DNA from: Oscheius onirici
Lineage: Eukaryota > Nematoda > Chromadorea > Rhabditida > Rhabditidae
Assembly (NCBI GenBank): GCA_932521025.1
Contig: OW051472.1
Location: forward strand, 2,728,001-2,792,000
Length of the DNA: 64,000 nt
Reading direction: 5' to 3'
How positions within the stretch are numbered: the stretch's first letter is position 1; the number at the start of each line of letters is the position of its first letter. The translations under genes and the position numbers were made by a program. The notes below the pieces were generated by a model. That model saw nothing but the letters and a program-made list of their open reading frames with translations. It made no database searches and had not been told where the DNA came from. Of the stretch, positions 48,201 through 57,323 are shown in pieces.

Positions 48201-50115
48201 CTGTGTCTGCCTGAAGTTCTAAATGGCTATGATTAGGGGAACTTGGACAGTAACTGGACAGAGTGACAAAGGAAAAATGTAAGGGAGTAGGACCTCCGCG
48301 ACAGAGCGAAGCGCTGATTGCAAACGAAGAAACTCTAACTTTAGGCCCCGGGCGTTGCTAACCTTGGCCTTTCTTAATTCCCCTTATCAAAAATAGGATT
48401 GTTTTTGCTAGTAGGAGAACAGTTACCTAGCTTTGAACTTTTTGATTTTATTAGAATACAACAAAAAGAGTAAAGAGAAGAAGCTCCTCATTCAATAAGA
48501 CTTTCAATGTTACCTTGGCTTTTCGCAAAAACACACGTTAGAATATAAAAAAACTCACGTTGCATATCCATATTGGCATTGATGAAGGCCTGTTGATAAT
48601 TGTTTGTAAAATAGTAGATGAGTTCTTTACGAAAAGACTCAGTTTCGACATCGGGGTTCCAGAAGACGCTAGCCTTGATGGCTTCATAACTCGGCCGGAA
48701 GTAGTCGCCCTCTTCCATGCCTCTTTTCCAGTCGTCCATGAGATTCGGAGCCGAATGGTAGGCAAACATTCGGAGAGAAATAGCCTGCGTGAGGGCCTTG
48801 TCCAGACGCGGCGACACGACCAGGATCGTTTTCCGTAATTCGGAATCGTAAAGGCGATCCATGTAGCTCAGGGTCTTGCTGGCGACAGAGTCGTTGGTTG
48901 TCAAAAGGAGCAGGTCGTGAATGGAAATTGGGAAAAGACTGTGACCTGGAGGACGGGTGGACCAGGGACCTGAAATAAAGGGTATTATTTCGAGGCTGTA
49001 AAACTTATTAGACTTGGAAGCAACCAGAACCTGTCTCTATTGTGTTGTTCAAATACTTAAAAGAGAGACAAGTAGGAGTTACACGTACGTTGAGAACAGT
49101 CGCAAGTCTTCAGGTGTGACTGTCTCTCCCTCTCTCTCTCTCTCGATCGCGGAAAAAATTCAAAAATACTTTCTATTCTTGGTGAGCCAAAGAAGTATTG
49201 AAAAAGTAGACTAACTAACCTCTCTCTGAAGCCCTCAAGTTGTTTACCAGTTCCTTTAGAATAATACTCTTCCACGTGTCCAAAAACTCGTTGTCTGTCT
49301 TAACAAACGATTCCGTCCCGACAGCTCGAATCTGCTTGCATTTGTTCTTCTTGGCATCCATGTAGACGGTGACCGAGTCGCCTCCGAGTCCGCCGGCCTG
49401 AGGTTCCGTGATCGAGAGACAGAAATCCATGACCCAGCCGAGAGCCACAAAGGCGACCTGGTCTTCCTGGACGGTCATTCTCAGCAGCTCGTTGCAGTAC
49501 TCGTTGCTGCTCGAAATGGAGTATTCCTCGAAGGAAACGCTGTGCGGAGGCGGAAGAAGTTCCCAAGGATCGGTTTTTCGAAAGTGATGGTCGACTCCTT
49601 TTTTCGCAATGACCAGGAGCAACATGAAGCTCAGGAGGATGGTAATGCCGATCCCACACTGGCAGAGAGTCATGCACTTTCTGAAAGAATGTGAAAAAGA
49701 GTGAAAAAGAACTCACATGACACAGTATTGCATTTTTCCACGACAAGTCTTCCGATTGACGTATTTGCCATCTCCGAGGTCGATCTTCTGACTGGAGTTC
49801 TTGCTGCCAAACGGATATCCTTTTCTGCTACTGTATCCTCGACCATATGGATATTGACCATTTCTGGGCAAGCTGGCTCTGTTCATCGCTCCACGTCCTC
49901 CGGGCTCTTCTGTCCTCTCGCCCGACGTGTTCTTGTTCGTCTTTTCCGGAACGACAACTTCCTTTCCGTTCGTCTCGTCCGTCTGTGTCGTCGAGCCACC
50001 GGGCGTTCCTTGTCTGCCGGAAGAGAGCGTCTTCTCCACCTTCAGCTCCTTCGATTCCGCTACTTCCGACTGAAAATGGGTAGATTTTTGAGGTAGAGGA
50101 GAGATAAGTTACCAT
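45201..50115 (-). CDS. Gamma-glutamyltransferase-like type II membrane protein, catalytic residues altered
   Basis: GGT enzymes are N-terminal-nucleophile hydrolases that cleave glutathione outside the cell. Six exons (50115-50113, 50069-49717, 49680-49220, 48969-48559, 46645-45837, 45356-45201) give about 730 residues. A cytoplasmic Gly/Ser/Arg-rich tail of about 118 residues leads to one membrane span (ITILLSFMLLLVIA). The GGT fold follows: GGLGGDSVTVYMD, later LASTSTIGSAFGSEI and GIMLNN. The nucleophile Thr (TTHxS in active enzymes) is not at its place; the site reads LTGNYFVIV. The oxyanion pair (SSMxPT) reads LRLMEPL, and the GxxGG site reads AGPPGH. This suggests a non-enzymatic relative. 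A 1.9-kb intron (46646-48558) holds repeats. The 5' end faces a small membrane protein gene about 190 bp away. Confidence 0.9.
46655..46925. repeat. Dispersed repeat family, copy B
   Basis: The blocks TCTCTGTGTCTGTCTGTG, GAAGCTCTAATTGAGGA and TTTTAGCCCTAGCCCTAACG repeat those of copy A (16275-16735) in the same order. It lies in the 1.9-kb intron of the GGT-like gene. Confidence 0.55.
47235..47415. repeat. Inverted repeat with about 38-bp arms
   Basis: ACAGGGCAATATTATTTTGG with AAGAAAACC (about 47268-47305) pairs with its inverse at about 47345-47385. Weaker pairing extends outward (GCGAAAAGAAAG). It is a foldback or MITE-like insert in the GGT-like intron. Confidence 0.55.
47493..47548. repeat. 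Short GC-rich hairpin
   Basis: GGCGCGCTGAAGGTGTCCAA pairs with TTTGGACACCAGCGCGCGCC about 15 nt on, giving a roughly 22-bp stem in otherwise AT-rich intron sequence. Function is unknown; it could be the end of a transposon. Confidence 0.5.
48110..48380. repeat. Dispersed repeat family, copy C
   Basis: Contains GCGTCTCAATCTGTCTGTG, CTGAAGTTCTAAATGG, then GACAGAGCGAAGCGCTGA and CTTTAGGCCCCGGGCG, in the order seen in copies A and B. It lies in the same intron as copy B. Confidence 0.5.
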
Positions 50116-50307
50116 CTGGACTCGAAGCAACCGCAGACTAAGTGACGAAAATCTATTGTGGCAACTTTTTATAAAACCCTTTATGTTTTTCAGTTTTTAT
50201 TAAGTTTTTAAAAGTTTACCAAACAAATAATTGTAAGCTGGAGGCTTTAACATGTCAAAACTGGTCGAACACGAGGCTTTATTACTTCCACTTCTACCAG
50301 TAAAACG

Positions 50308-50895
50308 ATGTCTGAATCGCAGGTGAGCAGAGGAAAGAGTCGGGGGATCAACCAGAAGAGTTCGGGACCCCTCGAAGCCGAAGATCTTCTGATGCACTCG
50401 ATCAAGAACAAGAAACAAAAGTCTTGGTAGTGGGGATGGGTGAGGATGATGAGGTCAGGCGAAAGACGGAGAACAGTGCTGGGATATCTGGGGAATCATC
50501 GGCTGCGTCGGATTCGTCATCATGACCAGTTCTTTGATCCTCACGGGAGCCGTCTTCATCAGAATCGGTCTTTCGGAGCCATATCTCCCCATCTGGAGTA
50601 TCATTCCATGCTCCTTCTGTGGTCAGTTCTGGAGATTTCCCTGCTGGGAATGACGAAAATCAAGAGAAGAAATGAGTCGAAGATCACGCCTTCAGACTGC
50701 TTTGGACTTACATCCGGTGTCGTCATGTTCATCTGGGGACTCATCGGCATCGTCTGGCTCTGCTTTGTCGACACGTCGAAGGACTGTTTCCAGGGAGGCT
50801 GGAACAACTGGATCTTCTTTCTTGTAGTCATTGTCAGTTGTCTCATCGTAGGTACTGCGATCCTTTTTTGTCTCTACCGTATCATCAAGAAGTAG
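50308..50895 (+). CDS. Small multi-span membrane protein of unknown family
   Basis: Three exons are seen: 50308-50426 (MSESQVSRGKSRGIN..., hydrophilic, cytoplasm-like), 50459-50621 and 50696-50895 (TAG). The last two join in frame and encode at least three membrane spans (GIIGCVGFVIMTSSLILTG; GVVMFIWGLIGIVWLCF; WIFFLVVIVSCLIVGTAIL) with several loop cysteines and a basic end (YRIIKK). Exon 1 to exon 2 is off by one base with a normal GT-AG boundary (50427-50458), so that junction is wrong or unusual. The gene is divergent from the GGT-like gene. I do not recognise the family; the layout recalls four-span metazoan proteins, but that is only a resemblance. Confidence 0.6.
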
Positions 50896-52041
50896 AAGAA
50901 GAAGACGAAAGGAATAAACTACTGTATCAAGCCTTCGTGTACCGATTGAATTGTCTCTCTTCAATTGCTTTCTTTTTTTCAATCCTTCCAGTTTTCCCCA
51001 TTTTTTTCACGCTCTCGTTGAATACTAATTCCTCTTTTCGCACAAATACCTTTCAATATCTGCCTGCCAGCTATCCAATACAAGGTGCGTCTCCTGTTCT
51101 TGGTAAAACTTGGCGGTCAGTTTCTCGAAAAGTTCTCTCAGATTTCCTCTCTCGTCGTCTCCAGCTGCGCCTTCCAAGAGGAATGTCCGATCGCTGATAC
51201 GCATTCTTGTCTTCCTCATGGACCTATGTTCTGTTCACAAGGTTGCCAGCTTGGAACGAATTCATGTCTCCACGACAGTGACCTGTCCCGGTGCAACGAA
51301 GAATGTTTGCAACAGATGAAGTGCATCTTCTGTATTTCGGATGGAAAGATGTCTTTGGGAACTTAATTTCGTTGCTTCCCGCAATACAATTGAATAAGTT
51401 TTGGCCATTCAATTCAAGCGACAGTAACCGAAGTTGGTGTGCAAAACGGAAAAATTTTATATGTGAAAGAAGCTGATTTGGATCCACAAAACCTAAGCTA
51501 TGAATAAACGTGTTCTGAAGAAGTTTACAAAAGAAGGCAAAAAAAGAAGCTCAATTGAAATCGAACGTTCAGCATGTTTTGCTCCGCAGTCTAATCTCTA
51601 ATTTGCTGTGCGGGTGGATCAGGGACCTGCAATAAATGGTATTATTTCGAGGCTGTAAAACTTCTTAGACTTTTTCTCAGATCTTTGGAAGAAACCAGAA
51701 CTGCTGTTCAAAAGCTCTCATTAGATAATACCCAATAACATAGAGATAATGTCCAAGCGGTTCACCTGTCCCCTACGAGTCCTGACGGATCCTGGCAAAA
51801 TGATCTGGTCACTTGGTGTTTATCCCCGCTGCCAGCCGAGTGATCTCACTGTGGGAGAGAGAGGGGGCGGCGAGTCTTCTTCTTCTTTACACTCTGTTCC
51901 CGAGACTGAGCCGAGTGCCCGCCACAGCCGCTGCCGAAAACTCTCTGGAAATGGAAACTGACTACAAGGAGGCTAGTTTACTGATTTCCATTCATTTTTT
52001 TCATATTCTTTCGCTATCCTTGTCCAACAGACAGTTTTCAG
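50896..52041. other. Space between the membrane-protein gene and the zinc-finger gene
   Basis: Holds two weak coding candidates. On the - strand, 51219-51025 reads MRKTRMRISDRTFLLEG... for 64 residues to a stop. On the + strand, 51749-51961 is an open stretch that might be a 5' exon of the zinc-finger gene. At 51606-51712 it also contains a diverged copy of the GGT-like exon-4 acceptor region (48945-49040). None is firm enough for a gene call. Confidence 0.4.
51606..51712. repeat. Diverged duplicate of the intron 3/exon 4 boundary of the GGT-like gene
   Basis: GGGTGGATCAGGGACCTG, then GTATTATTTCGAGGCTGT and CCAGAAC match 48951-49030 (GGGTGGACCAGGGACCTG...) in the same orientation with few changes. 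It is a partial local duplication of about 90-105 bp. Confidence 0.6.
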
Positions 52042-55000
52042 TCAAGAAAGACCCGAGACGATGACTTTGAACAGCTGATGGCTGCCTGTAACACGGCCGT
52101 AAATGGTCCGAAAAGTACCAAGGTTTGTCTTTTTCTCAGTTTTCCCGAAAAAACCGTTCCAGAAGTTCGAAGAGCCTTCAAAAGACGATGAAGGAGAGAC
52201 AGGATTGAGTCAATTAGCCATCTCAGTGCGTTCTCTTTTGAAATTTCTTGAAAATAGCATTTTAGGACCCACCCCCACGTCCTACAACGCCCAAAATCAG
52301 AGTGGAAAGTATGACAGAGACGAGGGACAAGGACAACTTGGTGAGTCACTCTTTTTTTGTGTAAAACTTTCAACGACTTAAAAAACATTCGATCAGTAAC
52401 AAGTATAAAATTCAGCCGGTGGTAGAAGTGACGTGTTGTGTGCAACTCGTGGGAAAAGAACACAAAGCAGGCTGTTGATCAAACTCTGTTTCACTGTCTC
52501 TCTTCTTCATTCCTGTCTCTCCTCAATTTCTAGTCACTTCCAGTCACTGATCAAGGGTCATTTTGTGAATGTTTTCGTTTGAAGAGATATAAATTGTTCT
52601 ATTTCCCACGATGTTGTTCACTTCATTGCGGATTGAAAACTGGGAATGTTCATGGCAGAAAGTAGGGGTTGGCGACTACTTTTGTAACCAAGTTCTCGTT
52701 TACTTTGAATATTTTGCAAAAAATGAACCGATTGAATATGTGAATCACACATGTCTCCAGTTCTTTGAAACCTGATGCCAACATCCAGGCTCTAGTTTTT
52801 TCTGTTTATCCTAAAAGGACCTAGATAATTACTATAGCTCTATCCTAATAAGGATAAAAAAGGCCTGCCTATCAAACAGAGTCAAAGTACGATCCAGCTT
52901 AGAATGAACAGTATTTGACCGACTACTGCCCTCTTTTCATTATAAAAAGACAAATCTTTACTGAACGGTCTAGTTGACCACTTTCGACTTCCTCACAAGA
53001 TAAACTATTCTTTGCTCACAGTCTCTCTCAAACCATATTTCGTGTCACTACTTAAAAATTACCGGTTATTCTTTTCTTTCAAACTCTACTTCTCTTCCTT
53101 TTTACTTCCCAAGAGTGCTGTCTCAAGTGAAAGAGTACACTTGTTTTTACAGCAGAGCGAGAGAGCTTGCGGTTTGGAAACATCTGTCAGAGACTCTTCC
53201 GCTTTCTTTTGCAAAAGTACTGAAATTGCAGAGAAACTCGTCCTCTGTCGATTCGAATGATCAAGTGACGGTAGTCGAGAAGGACGGCAATGGATTCGTC
53301 TACTACAAATGTCGTTTCTGTGGTCATACATTCAACTATATGAATACTTTGAGGGCTCACGAGAGAATCCATGACGTTGCCCAGGTTTAGCTCTTTTCGA
53401 ATCCCTTTTTATGTCAAATTTCTTAGCCTTACGTCTGTGGAAAGTGTGGTGAGTCCTTCGAATTCGCCTGTCAACTGGAATATCACACACAGCAGCACGG
53501 CAGTAAGTTTTTCTTTTTCTGGAATCTTCTAAAACAATCTGATGATAATAAAAAACTGTTTTTCAGACGTTTCGGGATACAAGTGCGAGTGTGGAAGGAC
53601 CTTCTACTCCTATACCGAAATGCTCTATCATAAACATCCGGAAGATATTGAGAAGGAGAAGGAAAAGGTAAGAGGAAAGCTGCGAGGTGACTAGATACAA
53701 AAGACGGTATTCAAGTACATGGTTTTTTCTAAAACTTTACTTCATTTCGAAGACGTCTCTTTCTTGCTGCGGCCACGGAGCCAAAATTGCTTCTCTAAGC
53801 TGGTGCGCAGAAGTTTCCAATAACTTTGTATCCTTGGAAAATTGCCTTAGATTTCAACCCACCGGAACTTACGGAAAACACCGGTTTCGGAATCACAAAC
53901 TGGCTTGGAAAGGTCTCAAGACTGAAATATTTTTTCAAGACGGCTGCCGCCTAAACTGCGATTACTTGGAGCCTAGAAGCTGACCTTTTTGTCCGATGGA
54001 TTAAGCGAAAACTTTTTGTTCTCATAGAAGCCGATAACTTGAATACTTCCCTTCTTCGGAAAGTACGTCAAAGAGCCATCGGAAAACTTTGCACGTTGCT
54101 TCAAATTTTTGCAATCCATGAAAAGACAAATTTGATCCACTCTGCCTATATAGTCAGCTTCATCTTTAATTCTCTTCCATAATGACCGACTGAAGACATC
54201 CGGATCTTGAATGAAAGCAGCTCGAAATATCGTTCTGTGCTTAGAACGCGCCAATGTAAGACATTTGTAGACTGCAGGACAAGTTTTGTAGCGGCTCTTG
54301 CTCAATATTTCTGAAAAATTTCGTAGTCGGTTCTTTGGCGAAAACGAACCTGGCAAATAGCACCAAAACTTTGACGACATTCCAACCACTAGAATGACTC
54401 TTTCTAGTGGTTTCCGAGCATATTTCGAAGTCGGCGACATCACTTCCACCAAACTTCGAATTTCCCAGGCATCGTTCGTGATCTGTGCATAGTTTGATTC
54501 GGCTGCATCACAAATTATGCAGAGTATGGAAGACCCGTCCGGCGCTTTCATGAGGTAAAAATTGAAGGAAGATGACTTCTTCGGAAATGTTTGTATGAGA
54601 TTTTTGAACATTTCCTTGTGAGAGTCTTTTACTCTCTCCGGACACATGACATGAGCATGTTCAATCTGATGGTTAGGTCTCGATCTGACGCAAATATTCC
54701 AAAAGATTCTTTTTGGCGGAATGAAACGTGGTCTTCATCTGTATAAAGATTTCTATTAGCGTATGAAACCATCCTTCTTTTGGGACTTCAAACAGATTCA
54801 AAGCGGGAGCTAGAGTGGTCATTTGTAGGTCGTCTTGATTTTTTGTTTGTTCCTCTTTCGGAGCTTCAATTGGGGCAGATGTAGTCGGCTCTTCCTTTTT
54901 CTTTTGTACAGGTTTTGGTCTCTGAGCCCGCTCCTTTTTCCAGTCATCTCTCTTCTGCTGAAAGACTTGTTCATTGTTCTCGTTTTCTTGTCGGGCCTTT

Positions 55001-56638
55001 TCACAACGTGTCCTGAATTTGGCCAAAAGTTCCTGCGTTGTTGTTTTCGGAGGCTGATAGAACACAGTTGAACTTAGGGAATACGATGGTGCAGAACTTT
55101 CAAGGTTCGGAAACTGCCTGTTTTTCGCCTCGAGATCTGTCTTTTTGAGCCGGTCAACTATGGTGATAACATCTGAGACTGTTGGACGAGAGTGAATTTC
55201 TGTAGACCAGCCAGTTTGAAGCAATTTTCGGATTTCTGGAGGCAAGCTAGCATCGCAGACTGGACGATAACTTTCTTCTTTCAAAAGACGAAAGTGTTCC
55301 GAGAAATCGGTGACGGAGATGGCATAAATGTCACTGGCACAAGAATACTGATTACGAATAATTTCTGGAGCCATGTAGCCAACAGTTCCACAACTGGAAA
55401 CAGCCTTTATAGAAATATCCAAACATACACAACAGATTTTCTAGTGTCTACAATCAGATTCGTAACGATACCAAAGTCTGAGAGTTTTAAAATGTCGCCG
55501 TTCATTAGAATCATGCTAAAGTTTTTAGATTTGACGTGAAAAAGTTCTAGTGCACTTTTGAGGCTTGACATCTCTGTGAATAATGTTCGCTTCATGAAGG
55601 TAGTTGAGTTCACGACAGGCCTGTAGAATCCAGGTATAGACATCGGCATTACTATACTTTCTTTCCCAAGTGGAAATTACTAGAACTTTTACTGTTTTCA
55701 AGAAATAAACCCTACCAGAATATAGGCTCCCGATTTCGCTGAACTCCATTACATAGCCGTTCAAAAAATTTGTTTGCGCTGCGACTTGGTAGACTCCCTA
55801 CAATTGAATGATGTTCGGATGATGAGATCTCTGTTAAGAAAATGTAGAACTCATCCTAAAGGACCATACTTCAATGAGATAGTCTATTTCTTTCATGTCG
55901 CCGACAGGAAACACAGTGTTGAAGACTTTGACGGCTACTTCCCTATAATTTTGTAGACACAAAATTACTGAACTTACCCAAAATCTGCCGTTGCTCCTTT
56001 CTAAACATCTGCTTCTCTTCCACTGCCAATCTTTTTCAAGTTTCCAACAAACTCATTTTGCCGAAAGTTTCGAACACGAACTCGAATCGTTGCACTTGCA
56101 CCGTTCACTGGTACTGGCCATTCGGGAGAATAATAGGGGGCGCGTAAATCAATGAAGTACGCACAAAGCGGATAACAGTAGCGACTGATAAGACTTCTTT
56201 GAAACAAACAAAGCTTTTCTGAACAGAAAAAATTCAGCTCTACGGCGTTCCCATGATGGCCACTACCTCCAATCCCAATCCTCTCTCTCTGTCCGATCTC
56301 CCGATTCCCGACTTTGTCGAGAAGGGCTTTGAGCCCAGACATCCAATGAAAGTGAGTTTTTCTGTCTTTTCAGGCTAATCATTTCTTTTCAGGTGTACAG
56401 CGACGTCCGCTCCAAGCCATACATCTGCGAGTACTGCAGCAAAAGCTATTCCGACAGTCGCGGTCTCGCCTATCATATGTACAGTCACAGAGGTTGGTTT
56501 TGGTTAATTGAACAAAGGAGAAATAATTTAGGAGAGAAGACCTTCAATCCACGAGCTTCTAGATATCTTATGGGAAGGCAGGGAGTGGGATATACTGACA
56601 GGTATCAACTTGATCGCAATCTTTCAAAAAGAAACTGA
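52042..56638 (+). CDS. C2H2 zinc-finger protein
   Basis: Likely a nuclear DNA-binding regulator. Exons joining in frame: 52042-52122, 52163-52225, 52266-52340, 53232-53384, 53427-53502, 53567-53667, 56238-56351, 56393-56492 and 56532-56638. The first three encode an acidic, Pro-containing region; the true 5' exon was not found. Fingers: YKCRFCGHTF...HERIH, YVCGKCGESF...HTQQH, a variant with C-x-C spacing (YKCECGRTF...YHKH), and YICEYCSKSY...HMYSH followed by a GEKTF linker. The frame either ends at TGA 56636-56638 or splices on at a donor at 56602. The 2.57-kb intron 53668-56237 contains the kinase gene on the other strand. The link across that intron rests on matching phase 0 and the shared finger type. 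Confidence 0.8.
53973..54647 (-). CDS. Unknown 224-residue protein just downstream of the kinase
   Basis: A single open frame from ATG 54647 (MCPERVKDSHKEMF) to a stop at 53973, mixed alpha/beta composition, ending SLNPSDKKVSF. No family recognised. It starts 23 nt after the kinase stop (TAA at 54673-54675) on the same strand, with an acceptor-like ccatcag between. It may be the second gene of an operon, or a C-terminal domain cut off by a frame change. No in-frame splice that would join it to the kinase was found. Confidence 0.5.
   Translation of the reverse strand: MCPERVKDSHKEMFKNLIQTFPKKSSSFNFYLMKAPDGSSILCIICDAAESNYAQITNDAWEIRSLVEVMSPTSKYARKPLERVILVVGMSSKFWCYLPGSFSPKNRLRNFSEILSKSRYKTCPAVYKCLTLARSKHRTIFRAAFIQDPDVFSRSLWKRIKDEADYIGRVDQICLFMDCKNLKQRAKFSDGSLTYFPKKGSIQVIGFYENKKFSLNPSDKKVSF
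54673..56200 (-). CDS. TAK1-like (TKL group) protein kinase, interrupted by two in-frame TAG codons; possible pseudogene
   Basis: Kinase blocks appear in order across short introns: KKIGSGREADV, KGATADFG, VAVKVF (ATP lysine), RSHHPNIIQL, MEFSEIGSLYS, HRDVKPQN (catalytic loop), LSDFGIV, CGTVGYMAPE and SRPTVSDV. Exons: about 56200-55978, 55942-55870, 55830-55716, 55679-55556, 55515-55429 and 55393-54673. After the kinase domain is a Gln/Lys/Glu-rich, coiled-coil-like tail. Two in-frame TAGs (56001-56003 and 55798-55800) fall exactly where relatives carry Tyr (DV-Y-KG and QL-Y-GV). The segment after SDIYAISV lacks the usual LWE...PF part. It lies wholly in a zinc-finger gene intron on the opposite strand. 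The 5' end is unresolved. It could be a recent pseudogene, or be read through. Confidence 0.75.
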
Positions 56639-57323
56639 GGGTTTTCGCATGTTTTGGAAGATTTTTTTGAGGAAAATTTTGAAGCTAAAGGAACGGAACA
56701 GATTGTTATGCAAAATTAAAGGACTAGACAGTAGTTGTGAAACAAAAACATTACGTGCTGAAAAAATGGAAAACTTTTTTTTTCAAAACCCTTCTCTTGT
56801 TTTCGAGCTTTTTGCTTTTGAAACTAACAGGAAACAAAGTACTTTGTTCGGAAAAATCGAAAACTTTTTTGTTTCAACTTCTTCTTATCAACATAACAGT
56901 AGTACAATCGAATGTTCACAGGCAAAAAAACATGCTTTTTGCATATTTCTTCTGCTGCTAAACCACTATGGTTACGTGCGTTCTGTTACGTAACATTACG
57001 AACCCGAGAAAGTCTCTAAAGCTTTTTTGACGCGTCTCTATGATGACAAGTGCAGAATTTATACATTTTATCATATCTAGAATGTTTTGAAATTTAAAAT
57101 CCGTGTCTTATATACCATCACCAAAACAGCCTCTTTTAGATCTTTGTACCATCTCTTCCCTCGCACCAGCGGCTACACTTCTCCTCTCTACTGATCCCCT
57201 CCTGTACCTATGCTCTCCCCTTGGTTCTTTCCTGTTTCTAGCCGATTCTAGCCTTCTCAAAATAGTCTCCTCCTACAGGTTCCTTTCCCCAAAAACAGTA
57301 TTCGACAATAAAATATTTCATTT
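56639..57323. other. Gap between the zinc-finger and enoyl-CoA hydratase genes (convergent 3' ends)
   Basis: AT-rich, rich in runs of T and GAAAC/GTTTC. No exon or RNA gene is supported. Confidence 0.45.

Noticed and set aside
51085-51366. Cys-rich 93-codon + strand frame as a secreted peptide
   Set aside because: No signal peptide or splice context; it overlaps a better-looking - strand frame and repeated DNA.
56393-56638. Unspliced reading of the fourth zinc finger (GWFWLIEQRRNN insert)
   Set aside because: The 39-bp in-frame insert has GT-AG ends and splits the HRGEKTF finger linker, so it is an intron.
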